From NCBI GenBank assembly GCA_003427395.1, contig BFEA01000074.1, positions 2,695,514 to 2,726,557 of the forward strand: a stretch of DNA of 31,044 nt, in the 5' to 3' direction. The translations under genes and the position numbers were made by a program. The stretch comes from Chara braunii (Eukaryota; Streptophyta; Charophyceae; Charales; Characeae). The notes beneath the pieces are model-generated. The model was given only the letters and a program-made list of their open reading frames with translations. It searched no databases and had not been told where the DNA came from. Below are positions 1-9,565 of the stretch, piece after piece. Position 1 is the first letter of the stretch, and every line of letters starts with the position of its first letter.

Positions 1-89
1 AGTCCAGTCCCGCCCGGTACCACGGTCGGTACCAGGCCAGTCCAGTCCAGTCCAGTCAGTCCGCTGGGGGTATACCCCAGCTGCAGTCT

Positions 90-347
90 GTTTTTTGTCA
101 TTCTTCACTTTCCCAGATCTTGGAGTACTTGCGTGTGGAGTCTGCGTCGGAGCTGCGCTGTCCCCTCCAGCTCCATCTCTACCTCCTTCTTCGTCTCCAT
201 CCTAACGGACCGCCATCCCGGCGGGTCCGACACATAATGGCTAACCACCAGGCGTATGACAGGTCTGCTGGCACCTGGCCATTTGATCATGTCGATGCAT
301 TGCCTAATCGACCCCCTATGAGACACCCTCCCCCTCTTACTCATCAT
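90..347 (-). pseudogene. Coding relic shared with the LINE region at 5313
   Basis: A minus-strand reading frame of about 80 codons whose second half has the peptide pattern V-S-D-P-P-x-W, then EGTAQL-x3-RL-x-T-x-VLQ. The plus-strand segment 5313-5465 encodes a matching pattern, V-T-D-P-P-K-W then EMEGTTQL-x2-RL-x-T-x-VLQ. The DNA also matches over about 140 bp in inverted orientation. Two separated copies that keep the same frame suggest a once-coding segment, probably the 5' part of a retroelement ORF. I do not recognise the family. No complete gene is present here. Confidence 0.4.
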
Positions 348-359
348 TAGGATTCCAGA

Positions 360-885
360 TGCATCCCTAAGGTCCTATCTGAGTACACCCAGGATCATCA
401 CCCATTTTAGTGACTTTGGTCGGATAACGGTTATAGGCATTAGGGCCAGGCAGGTTCTCACCTTCCTCTCCAACCCTGATTGACGCACTATCGAACGAGC
501 TACGTCGTACTGGGCAGTTCGAGCGCTAGGGGCAAACATGCTACTACAAGTCTCATGGGCGAACTCTATTTTTTTCCTGTTATAGATATCATAGCCTTAT
601 CATTACCAGATCCCTTTGGTTATTCATGAATTATAGCAGAGGTTATTCGAACCTTGAACATCCCTAGTTTCCGTCCTAAGTAGGCTTACGGCTACCATCC
701 GCTCCCCATACCTTTATCATTAACTGGGTGTCTATGCACTCTATGAGCATCACCTAGAGTAGTTATAGTTTTCGTCGTCAGCGGGTGGACGACCACCATC
801 TGCCTTCCCCAACCTTTATCATTAATATGAGCTACTTTGAACTATTCTAGTCTGATAATATTCTTCATGTAGATAGTAGACACAC
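360..885. other. No gene seen; one short internal duplication
   Basis: No coding region or RNA is recognised. A segment of about 35 bp at 690-725 (ACCATCCGCTCCCCATACC, then TTTATCATTAA) recurs with changes at 790-826 (ACCACCATCTGCCTTCCCC, then TTTATCATTAA), about 100 bp downstream in the same orientation. This fits a decayed tandem duplication. Confidence 0.4.
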
Positions 886-954
886 CCCACCCCCTAAGAC
901 AACCTCTAATGCAGGTTTCCCGACGATATCCTCCACTTGCGCCCTGTGTGTCCA

Positions 955-1045
955 GAATTGGATTCAACGTGGGTTTTGCGTTGAAGAATTCAACGACCGT
1001 TGAATTCCCCGTTTAAACGTTGAAACAACGAGTTTCACAGGGACC
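955..1045. repeat. TTCAACG/CGTTGAA motif cluster, copy 1
   Basis: The heptamer TTCAACG and its complement occur repeatedly, ending in GTTGAATTCCCCGTTTAAACG. A second cluster with the same end motif (TTTAATTCCCCGTTC) lies at 1885-1960. Clustered short motifs in both orientations resemble transposon subterminal repeats. Both clusters are near a shared CCCCTAAGACAACC segment (about 893 and 2010). Confidence 0.35.
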
Positions 1046-1086
1046 CGCGGTGATTTGTTTTCACGGGCAAAAAATTATCGAAAAAC

Positions 1087-1380
1087 AAAACAAAAAATAT
1101 GAGGTTGTAGATTTTTTTTGGGACTATAACCTCATGTTTTTATTTTTATTTTTTCAGCTTTGACAATATTTTTTTTAAATAAAAAACATCAACTAAAAAA
1201 AAAAAAAGATGACATGAGTTTTTTTTTTATTTTTATGCGATATAAATTTTTCTAGGGCTTAAAAAAAGGCAGAAAAAAAAAATAGGGTTACAAATATTTC
1301 AAAGATGTACAACCGCATATTTTTTTAATTATTGTTTTGAACTTCATGTATTAAAAAAAAAAGGTACAAAAACAAATTAA
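1087..1380. repeat. AT-rich tract with a small hairpin
   Basis: The region is mostly A and T homopolymer-like runs. ATGAGGTTGTAG at about 1099 is nearly the reverse complement of CTATAACCTCAT at about 1124, giving a 12-bp stem. No gene is seen. Confidence 0.35.
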
Positions 1381-1386
1381 AAAAAA

Positions 1387-1612
1387 CACACACACACACA
1401 CAAACACACATAAACACATACACACACATGCACACACACACACACACACACAAATACACGCCAATAATCATGCACACACACACACACATACACACATACA
1501 AACACATGCGCATACATGCATTTCCATGCACAAACACACTCTCTCAGTGACTCACACACAGACAGACACATACACACATACGCACACACAACACACCTGC
1601 ACACACATAACT
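1387..1612. repeat. CA-rich microsatellite
   Basis: An imperfect (CA)n tract interrupted by ACATA and ATGCA variants for about 220 bp. The long open frames on either strand here (Cys/Val/Met-rich on the minus strand) are products of the dinucleotide repeat, not genes. Confidence 0.9.
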
Positions 1613-1884
1613 AGGGGTCTTGGGGGTTGGGAGATGTGCGGGTGGATAGTTTAGAGGCCTTCCGGGTAGGCTTGGGGACTGGTGCCGAAGGGTTGGTCAG
1701 TGGTGGGTGGCAGGCCGGTCGGTGTTGGTCGCATTAGGTGGTATAAGAGGTGCTTCAGGGGTTGGGGGAATGCTTTTTTTTTTTTTAGTGTGGGGGGGTT
1801 GAGTGCACAGGTGCCTAGGGCCACGTGTTTCGGACCTTGCGCATCAATTTCATTTTTTCAAAAAGCGAGGGAGCGGCTCATTTT

Positions 1885-1960
1885 CGCGTTTAATGAGAAT
1901 TCAACGGAATTTTTTATGTTTCAACGGGATTCAACGGGAGTTTAATTCCCCGTTCTCCAT
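1885..1960. repeat. TTCAACG motif cluster, copy 2
   Basis: Contains several copies of TTCAACGG and ends with TTTAATTCCCCGTTC, related to the cluster at 955-1045. The roughly 0.9 kb between the clusters is AT-rich DNA and the CA microsatellite, so the pair may be the ends of one old element. Confidence 0.3.
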
Positions 1961-2005
1961 TAAAAAGACACACAGTCTGTGGCTATGTAATGCTACACCA
2001 ACCAA

Positions 2006-2165
2006 GAGGACCCCTAAGACAACCACTACTGCAAGGGCTCCAATCCTCCAGTAGGGATAATATCCGACCAACCCTCCCCCCAACGGAGTTCCCAGTAAAA
2101 TCCCACTTAGAACCCATGCCCGCCCCAAATAGAGCCCTAAGGTAAACAATATGACGTAACCGAGC
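2006..2165. repeat. Dispersed repeat, copy A (partners near 887 and 3310-3380)
   Basis: The string AAATAGAGCCCTAAGGTAAA occurs here at about 2128 and again at about 3347, in the same orientation and with related C-rich sequence before it. The beginning of this copy (CCCCTAAGACAACC) also occurs near 893. It is non-coding. Confidence 0.45.
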
Positions 2166-2334
2166 GCCCACAACCTTGATTTGCATCCCCACAATGTTTT
2201 ATCGTGAACTTGAACTCATTGTTTTAGTATAGCCCTGAACCCCGAACCTCATGCTTATCAGTTACTAGTGTTAACCTACCAAGCTGCACACAAGTGGTTA
2301 TCGGGTAGCTGAAAATTCAGGAATGAAAATCATG

Positions 2335-2735
2335 AAGTGAGAGTTTTGGGCAGTCTGAAAATCCTGAATGGTCCTGAAGTGGTGAAAGGTCAAAAGATCC
2401 TGAAAACCACCTGTTTAGGCAGGCTGCATCCTGAAGTGGTGAAGGGTGTCCTCAAGTGGTCAAGTGAGAGTTTTGGGCAGTCTGAAAATCTTGAATGGTC
2501 CTGAAGTGGTGAAAGGTCCGAAGACCATGAAAAACACCCTTCACCACCTGAGGATGCAGCCTGCTTAAACAAGTGGTTTTGAGGGTCTTCGGAACTTTCA
2601 CCACTTCAGGACCATTCATAATTTTCAGACCTGAATGGTCCTGAAGTGGTGAAAGGTCCGAAGACCCTGAAAACCACTTGTTTAGGCAGACTGCATCCTG
2701 AAGTGGTGAAGGATGTCCTGAAGTGGTGATGAAAA
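2335..2735. repeat. Complex direct and inverted repeat with a long near-perfect hairpin
   Basis: A unit containing GAATGGTCCTGAAGTGGTGA and TGTTTAGGCAGGCTGCATCC occurs twice or more on the plus strand (from 2350, partially from 2480, and from 2632) and once inverted (2535-2618). The inverted copy and the third plus copy face each other across about 13 bp (2619-2631). They can form a stem of roughly 85-90 bp with about ten mismatches. The shorter motif CCTGAAGTGGTGA also repeats inside the unit. Open frames here are fixed by the repeat and give no known protein. Confidence 0.75.
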
Positions 2736-2814
2736 ATACGACTGTTGTTAACCGTCTCTCAAGCTGCAACATCCAATGAACTGGATGTGGCTATGCTGAC
2801 CTCGAGTAAGGGAC

Positions 2815-3000
2815 AAGTGTGCAAGCATCAAGACAACCCCATGGACCAAGAACATTAGGCAACCCCTCATGGCCTAGACCCAGTATACAACAACCAGGGA
2901 CTAAAGCCCTTGGGTGGTGTGCAAACATTGTTTCTAATATGATACTAATATCCTTACCTGTGTCAGCCGAAGGGAGTGTGTAGATGGTCGTGCACGCATG
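2815..3000 (-). mobile_element. SINE-like dispersed repeat, copy 1
   Basis: Homologous by eye to 3505-3700: both contain GGACC-A/G-AGAAC, CCCAGACCC or its variant, ACAACCA, CCCTTGGGTGG and ATCCTTACC, with similar spacing. On the minus strand a box-A-like GGTAAGGAT precedes a degraded box-B-like segment. Orientation and class are inferred from the better-preserved second copy. Confidence 0.4.
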
Positions 3001-3309
3001 ACGCTGTCATTGTTACTACTATTGTTATTCTTATTTTCGTTCATTATTGTTGTGATCGTTGTTGGTTGTGAGTTATTTCTTAATATGGGAGACACGCTAT
3101 CTGCATTGTTCTATCCCTAAAAAACCCTCACCACAAGATCCGTACTAGGGCCCTTATCCCAGACAACAACGGTCATGGGTCATCAGTACGTACTAGGCTC
3201 TCCAACCGTTCGTTTTACGTCCACCTTTGGCCGAGCTATATGCGAGTTTATTTCCTAGGGAACCCTCTCTCAGGACTCCCCTATCTAATCCCCTCCCAAC
3301 GCCCCCCCC

Positions 3310-3380
3310 CTAACCTATCCCACCTCACGGCCCTAGCCCCCACAAAATAGAGCCCTAAGGTAAACACTTATGTTATCCTA
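3310..3380. repeat. Dispersed repeat, copy B
   Basis: Shares AAATAGAGCCCTAAGGTAAA with 2128-2147. It lies directly 3', in minus orientation, of the tRNA-like segment at 3405-3490, so it may be part of that SINE's body. Confidence 0.4.
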
Positions 3381-3404
3381 TCCTGCCTTAATACCCTTGC
3401 CTGC

Positions 3405-3490
3405 AGCCCACCTAATCACATTCGAACACGCAACCTCAACCATGCAACCCCCATATCAAACCCATTGAGCTACTCTGATAACTAGTCTAT
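3405..3490 (-). mobile_element. tRNA-like SINE head
   Basis: On the minus strand TAGCTCAATGGG fits the RNA polymerase III box A consensus, and GTTCGAATG about 33 bp later resembles box B. This is tRNA-like spacing. The sequence does not close into a full tRNA cloverleaf by eye, so it is read as a tRNA-derived SINE promoter rather than a tRNA gene. Confidence 0.45.
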
Positions 3491-3504
3491 TCATGTGATA
3501 TACT

Positions 3505-3700
3505 GGACCGAAAGACAAGTGCACAATCATCTGAGCAACCCACGGACCGAGAACCTGGAAAAAACCCTCGTAACCCAGACCCGACATACGACAACCATAG
3601 ATTGAACCCTTGGGTGGCACATGCAGTGTCTATAATCCTTACCCAAGGGGACTGGTGTGTACTGTCGTGTGTCGGTCCACGCCTGCTGGTGTCCATGCGC
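3505..3700 (-). mobile_element. SINE-like dispersed repeat, copy 2
   Basis: On the minus strand, CAGTCCCCTTGGGTAAGGA resembles a tRNA D-arm/box A, and AGGGTTCAATC about 30 bp later is a good box B. Together with copy 1 at 2815-3000 this is a dispersed family. The segment is followed 3' (minus orientation) by the second tRNA-like unit at 3405-3490, so the two may form a dimeric SINE. Confidence 0.45.
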
Positions 3701-3704
3701 GAGG

Positions 3705-3805
3705 GTGTAGGGTTTTGATTCTTTTGAACTCACAACCTCAAACCACAATGCGCACTTCCAACCAATGCTCTACTCACACAGCTAATCGGTTGCACTTGTA
3801 TCAGT
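3705..3805 (-). mobile_element. Third tRNA-like segment
   Basis: Minus strand: TTAGCTGTGTGAGTAGAGC resembles a tRNA D-arm, and GAGGTTGTGAGTTCAAAAGA further on resembles a T-arm with a degraded box B. It is too divergent to be a functional tRNA. Confidence 0.3.
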
Positions 3806-5310
3806 GTGAGAAACGATTTACTTCACCAATTGGGGTTAACTTAGTTGACACGTTAAGAACTGTCAAAACGCAGCCTCGAACCTAACACTGATGAATGAAA
3901 TCAAACACCAATATTTCACCCATACATGAGCAACGACAAAAAATTGTGTTGCGATGTTTCCACTTGAATGAATTTGGACCCGAGAAGCCAAGTCCGTTCA
4001 TCCTAGCGTGCCATGGCTTGTATACGGCCGTGACTTTTGGAAGTACTGGTGGTTTAAGAAACTTCGAAAGTACGTTGGGTCGGTGTGGAAGCACCTAGTA
4101 AACAACTGAGAGACAGTTACCTCATGTTCGATGACCAAGAATGGTGGAAGTGCCATGTGCTCGGTTGGAGCGAGGTGTGGGTGGATTGCATGTTGCATTG
4201 CCTGAATGGTGTTATATAGATGTATGAGTATTAGACACTACAACCATGCGGGGGTGGGGTGGATATCATGACAAGTGTCATGACTCTTGTGGCAAAGGGT
4301 ACCGATTCGATTTCCTACGCACGGGTGGGCCTGAAGGTAGAAAGTATTGATCAATATTATCAATCCGTTGAATCATGATATCTCTCTTAGGAAAAATACC
4401 AACTGTCAAAGACCTGCAACTATTTTTTTTTTCCCGTTGCTGAGCCTAGAAACACATGTCCGCCAAAACAATATGAACCAATGAGTCACTTCTTTTGGCT
4501 AGGACTCCCAACTATTTTGCTCGGGTAGGCCTACCCCCGAAACTTGTGGCGTGCATTTGGCTGCATCAGAGAAAAATGGTTGGCAGCCATACTGGTCGTT
4601 CAATCTGTTCAAATATACTAAAATAATAGTGTCGATGCCCATATAGTGGACAAAATGCCCCTTTCAAAGAAACAATGTTCCACTTTTCCTTGCTCCTTCA
4701 AAGAAACAATGATTCACCTTTCTGCAAACAAAGGTGGTAATAGTGGACACTGTCAAAATGAAAATTCATAATGCATGGTAAAAACTAAAACAGGACAGCA
4801 AAACAGAAATAGAAACAGTGAAACAGACAAACCTGATTAACTCCTTCCACGAACTGATTGAATTTGGGCAAGAAAATAGTTGAGTTCGGTCATGAAAATA
4901 ATACAAGCTGGAAACTGTCGTGTAAACAATAATAACACTATTCAAGTTATTTTCTATTTTTTCCCCAAATTCACAATCTAACATATTGACCTATTAAACC
5001 ATAAGAACTTTCAAAACTGGAGGCGGCATGCGCGCTGTAATGTGCTAAAAAAAATGGAACGGGGCGTTAGAAAAAATTCATCCAAGTGAAAACATCGTGA
5101 CATTATAGCAATGGCTGGCTGCATGAAGGTCGCTATCTTTGGAAGTACCAATGGTTTACGTGATATTCGTTGAAATGTGGTACCAACTTGCTTAGATCGA
5201 CGAAGTCTTTTAGTCTACTTGACTACAGATCATAATAGGAAATGCTCCCATATGAGCATTTTGCAATTTCTTATCTACCAATTAACTTTGTCCTGCTTGA
5301 CTCAGAGAGC
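3806..5310. other. No gene recognised; two weak repeats
   Basis: Open frames are short and unrecognised. A segment with TTTGGAAGTACTGGTGGTTT at about 4036 recurs in altered form (TTTGGAAGTACCAATGGTTT) at about 5139, each preceded by a similar 30 bp. At 4660-4720 the string TTCAAAGAAACAATG is duplicated about 35 bp apart. Confidence 0.4.
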
Positions 5311-5312
5311 AT

Positions 5313-5465
5313 GTGACGGACCCGCCAAAATGGCAGATGGCGGTCCGTCAGAATCAAGGCGAAGGGATGAGGATGGGGGAGATGGAAGGGACGACACAAC
5401 TCCAACACAGACTCAACACGCACGTACTCCAAACTTTACAAATAAAGAATAAGAAGAGAAAATAA
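5313..5465 (+). pseudogene. Coding relic at the 5' side of the LINE
   Basis: In the frame starting at 5313 the translation begins V-T-D-P-P-K-W and includes EMEGTTQLQHRL, ending at a TAA at 5463. It matches the minus-strand relic at 90-347. It abuts the first RT motif of the LINE, with no endonuclease domain between. Either the element is internally deleted or two elements are joined here. Confidence 0.4.
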
Positions 5466-7830
5466 ATGTTAAAAACTATAGACCAATCTCAGTTTTAAAC
5501 GTGGTCTATAAAATATTGGCTAAGGCACTAGCCATTCTGTTAGACGACTACCTTCCGGGGCTGAGGAGCATGAAGCAAGGGGCCTTTGTGAAGGGTAGAT
5601 AAAATTTTGAAAACATTATATCTACCATTCAAGCCCTGTAAGTGATAGGAAGAGAGAAAAGAGAACTAGCGATATTGTTACTAGACATGGAAAAAACCTA
5701 CAACAAGGTCGGTTGGACCTTTCTTTTCACGACCCTTGGGAAAATGAGAGTTGGAAAGGACTTATGCACATGGGTAAGAACTATGTACACGGATGCATCT
5801 TCAGTGGTCATTGTGAATGGTCGAATCTCCTCGCAATTTCTGCTCACCCGTTCCTTAAGGCACGGGTGCCCCTTAGCCCCCTTACTTTCGGTCACTCAAC
5901 AATAATTTTTACAACAAAACATTAGATAGAACGAGAGGACTTTAGGGTTACACCTACCTCTACATATACATTAGAAGAGGGGTGTGTTAGTGGATGATCT
6001 TACTGTTGCATGCGAGAATAAGGTAGAGACTATGTTGGAGTTGAGGAGGGTCTTGGACGAGTACTGCGTGATGTAGGAAGCCTCAATCAATTGGGACAAG
6101 TCGGTGTATTTCTTGTCCTAGTTGTTCACACTAGTGGTGGACAAGGTATTCCACCAGATCTTGACTAACACACCAGACTGACTTCTGGGTGTCCACCTGT
6201 CACTTTCAGATGCCACAGAGACGTTGGACACATTGCTGAAAGACAAGGTGGTGACCAAAATTAACAGCAGGGTGAGCAACCATCAACTGTCCTTGTTCGG
6301 AAGAGCATTGGTTCTGACCTCGACCACCTTTTTCGATTACTTGATTCCCACTTACAGACCACGTTTTGTGGGAGGAAGCCTACAAAGGAATAAAAAAAGT
6401 GTCTACTAAGTACCTATGGAAACAAGTAGCGAAAAAATAACAAGGGTTCATAATCAAAGCAGCCTGATAACAAATTTGTAATGCGAGAAAAGAGGGTGGC
6501 ATGGACTCTTTAGACCCGATGCAGCAAAGCACAACCTTATTGGCCAAATGGCCGGTGGCCGCAATGTTTGGGGACACAAACAAAATATGGCTTCAATTGG
6601 CATAATTTATATTAACTCATGAATGATCACTGAAAAAGGGGCCTCATGTCTGACTTTGTTTCATGATTAAGTCATATTGCTAGAAGAAACCGAGATCGAG
6701 GATTTAGTAAAACATCGTAAATGCCTCGAACGAAGTTTTCTCACAGTTGATAGAGAACCAAACTCAAAAAGAGAAATTGTGAGTTAAATTCTGTTCGAAA
6801 AGAGGTTCATCCTAGAGCGTAGGTCATATCAGCTTACAGTAGTTGACATCACGGACTCATTTGGACAAGCTTGGATTGAACATGGAATCATACAGGTAAA
6901 GGACTTATGGAAAGAGGCAGATTCAGACTAGCTCTCAGCACAGAAGGTAAGAGAACTGTTGCCCAGACCACGCCGGGTAGAGCAGAACTATGAATAAATA
7001 AAGAAGGTTATCCCTACCCACTGGGTTAGAGCTCTGCACAATGAAAACGACCAAAATTTGGGGAGTTGGGTGATTGACATGGGGAATAGGACAAAATTAT
7101 GGAAAGTGCTCAGGCCGGACCTGAGTCCAAGAACAAAAATTCAGGTTTGGAGGAAAATGTCGGGCAGGGACCACACAACTCTTACCTTTGATAATGAGGA
7201 AACAATCGAAACTAGTGTTGGATCAGAAAAAGCAAGGGTGTGTGAGCAGGTAAAGCATAAAACCTCGGTGTGTCAAGTAATGAAATCTCTAGACAGATTG
7301 GTAACAAAACCATTACTGTTTAGATGAAACCAAGTTCCCCTGACCTCGCTAATACCAATGTTCCAATACAAAGCCAAAATGGGTGTACAAATCCTGCAGG
7401 ACAGAGTGAGCAAAAAACCATTGGAGGTGGTTGAATCAGGGTCGACAGACCTCCAAGTGTCTGTGGTGGGAAAAACTGATCTCCTCAGGCTCTGGAGAGC
7501 CCTTAACAAACTTTCATCCCAAAGACGGGCGGCTCTGCATTGGCTTCAATCATTACAAATAACGACCTCGACAACCTATCTCCACATGAAAGGAAAGGAT
7601 CTTCCATCATGATGTGCACGATGCAACTGGGGTTGGGAAACGGAATCCCATCTGTGGTTAGACTGTTCACTGTTAGATGAGATATAGGAACGGTGGACAC
7701 TGTTATGGAAGAATGACTCTTGTGACTTTCAGTGGATCGACAAATTTATTTGTATGGTGAACTCCCAACAAAAGGGAATGGCATGGGGGGAGTGGAATAC
7801 ATGGCCTTATGCTGCAGAGGAATAGTGATG
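5463..7830 (+). mobile_element. Dead non-LTR (LINE) retrotransposon, RT region
   Basis: Non-LTR reverse transcriptase blocks appear in order: KNYRPISVLN followed by VYKILAKALA (5469-5530), GAFVKGR (about 5580), LAILLLDMEKTYNKVGW (about 5670), VIVNGRISSQF and R-x-GCPLAPLL (5810-5885), and the catalytic VLVDDLTVA (5984-6010). INWDKSVYFL then corresponds to the usual NW-x-KS block. LFGRALVL and a GGMDSL segment follow (6295-6510). In-frame stops (for example TAA after FVKGR), frameshifts and a shortened gap before the DD box show it is inactive. No apurinic endonuclease domain was found upstream, and the 3' end lacks a clear poly(A) tail. Confidence 0.85.
7613..7666 (+). pseudogene. LINE C-terminal CCHC knuckle
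   Basis: The reading frame after TGA 7610 gives C-A-R-C, seven residues including WETES, H-L-W-L-D-C: a C-x2-C-x7-H-x4-C motif. This is the usual cysteine/histidine motif near the C-terminus of plant-type LINE ORF2. It supports the 7830 end estimate for the coding part. The frame runs on to a TAG near 7680. Confidence 0.6.
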
Positions 7831-7930
7831 GAGGCCATATGGACGAAACACAACTCCAAAAATTTATGAGGGTTGGGATTAGATTGACCTTGTACACAGA
7901 CTTGAGAAGATAAAACACCTTTAGCTCACT

Positions 7931-8460
7931 AAGATTTAGATAAAATGCACTTTTGCAAAATTATTTGCAGAGGGCAAATTGGAACTGTCCTCTTAACTGA
8001 GATAGTTATGCTCTTTATATGAAAATTATGATGCAAGTGGAAAGCAAAGGAAATCAGCCCCAGTGATAAATTACTCTTCTGGTGCTTCAAGTCAATCGAG
8101 GAAATTGTTAATTCAGGACCGGCAGGCACTGAACCCAGGGACCATCGTTGCCCAAAGGGAAACAGACCTTATAGGAGCCAATTGTGATCTTTTGATTTTG
8201 AATTTTGGTAGGCTTAAGACAAAGGGACGCTGGACCCGGTTTCCATCCTAGCCTAATAAGACTTCAAGACTGTTTTAAGCTCAAAGTAAACTTCATTGGA
8301 TATTTGATGCATTGAGATCGAGGGAAGCTGAACCCGGTTTCCAACTTAGCCTAAGCTGGGTAAATGCCCCAGAATCTTCCGGGTCGAATTGTGGCGTCCC
8401 CGACCTCGGTTAAGCTACATTGGTAATATCAATGACAATTTTTGTTTTTTTTTTAAAGGA
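7931..8460. other. No gene; a short degenerate duplication
   Basis: Nothing coding is recognised. CTGGACCCGGTTTCCATCCTAGCC-like sequence at about 8230 recurs as CTGAACCCGGTTTCCAACTTAGCC-like sequence at about 8329, which suggests an old 100-bp duplication. Confidence 0.35.
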
Positions 8461-8463
8461 AAG

Positions 8464-8576
8464 ATACATTGCCATATTTTTTGTCTTTTGTGCATGCGGA
8501 GAGTAGTGCAGCAACGCCCAATAGGCCTAGCTCCACTACTCACCTCATGCATAAAAGACAAAAATATGGCAGTATC
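8464..8576. repeat. Near-perfect ~39-bp inverted repeat (hairpin)
   Basis: The left arm 8470-8508 starts TGCCATATTTTTTGTCTTTT and ends GAGAGTAGTG. The right arm 8533-8571 starts CACTACTCACC and ends AAATATGGCA. The arms pair over about 39 bp with only a few mismatches, around a 24-bp loop, and GATAC/GTATC adds outer pairs after a 2-nt bulge. Size and shape fit a miRNA-like or siRNA-generating precursor, or a very short foldback MITE. No coding function is proposed. Confidence 0.75.
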
Positions 8577-8639
8577 AACCTCTCATCACAATGATATAGT
8601 TGGGATGCAAAACTTTATGAGATATAATGATAAAGTGGT

Positions 8640-9340
8640 TATTGATGCTGAATCGGTTTGTCGGTTTGTCGGTTTTTGGTATACCTGTGTGCTTGATGAA
8701 CGCAGGGCCTCGGTCCCTGTATTTCCAAGTACCAAAAGTTTTCTGGGGTTTCCAGCGATTTAGGACCTTTGGGCGTGGTACTCGGGTAGGTTCCTGCATG
8801 GAGCTAAGTCCGGTACGGAACAGGACGTATGGGCCTTTAGGGACTCACGGACTCTTAGGGACTCATAGGCCTTTAGGAACTGTTGTTTATAATAGGTAAC
8901 AATTTGTCCTAGCGCAGCGTTTGACTCCTGGATTTTCCATCTTTGGCATTAGGCGAACCATATCGGACACCTATAAGAGCTATGATTGTAGTTTGATCAG
9001 TCTTTCCGGACGCAATGTCGAGTCGCACCACTATCGTTTTCAGAGATGATAGCGGGTTATTGACGAAGGAGGGTAAGTGGAACGTAGGCATGTGTTGAGG
9101 GACGGTGTCTAGTGGTAATCCCCCTGAAGAGGACTGTGTGGCGGCAATCGAAACCGGTTAGGGTAGCCAATCCCACCAACATGTAATTATTGTACATGTG
9201 TACTTTTGTACTCTGTACCTGAGTGTACGTGAACGTTTTTTGCAATTTGTTATGTACTTCTACCATTTCATCGGTAAACTTTTGAAGGCACGTGTGAACC
9301 CGCTTAGAAGATGCTAGGTGAGAGTGAGCACGTTTTGTGG
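8640..9340. other. No gene recognised; short simple repeats
   Basis: TCGGTTTG is tandemly repeated at about 8652-8675, and GGGACTCA/TTTAGG motifs repeat at 8835-8880. Open frames on both strands are under 125 codons and unrecognised. Confidence 0.35.
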
Positions 9341-9344
9341 GGCA

Positions 9345-9495
9345 ATATTTGAAGTTGAATTTTGAGTTAAATTTTGAGTTAAAGTTTGAGTTATATTTGA
9401 AGTTAAATTTGAAGTTAAATTTGAAGTTAAATTTGAAGTTAAATTTGAAGTTAAATTTGAAGTTAAGTTTGGACTTAAATATGGAGTTAAACTTT
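9345..9495. repeat. 12-bp minisatellite (TTGAAGTTAAAT)n
   Basis: About a dozen units of a 12-bp motif. The central five or six copies are identical, and the flanking copies vary (TTGAGTTAAATT, TTGGACTTAAAT). Because the period is a multiple of three, it gives an artefactual LNLK-repeat open frame. It sits about 70 bp upstream of the first ATG of the plus-strand PLE relic. Confidence 0.9.
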
Positions 9496-9565
9496 TTAAG
9501 ATTTGGAACTGTTACCTGACATTTTCGAGTTACATGAGCTATGACATTAGTTTTGAGTTTTTAAC

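Noticed and set aside
1325-1604. Cys/Val/Met-rich minus-strand frames
   Set aside because: These are translations of the CA microsatellite.
3405-3805. True tRNA genes on the minus strand
   Set aside because: Box A and B motifs are present, but no acceptor stem or full cloverleaf can be drawn, and the segments belong to a dispersed repeat.
9345-9495. CRISPR array
   Set aside because: Units are contiguous 12-mers with no spacers, and the context is eukaryotic.
9337-9519. A 60-codon LNLK-repeat protein
   Set aside because: It is produced by the 12-bp minisatellite; the period is a multiple of three, so all units stay in frame.
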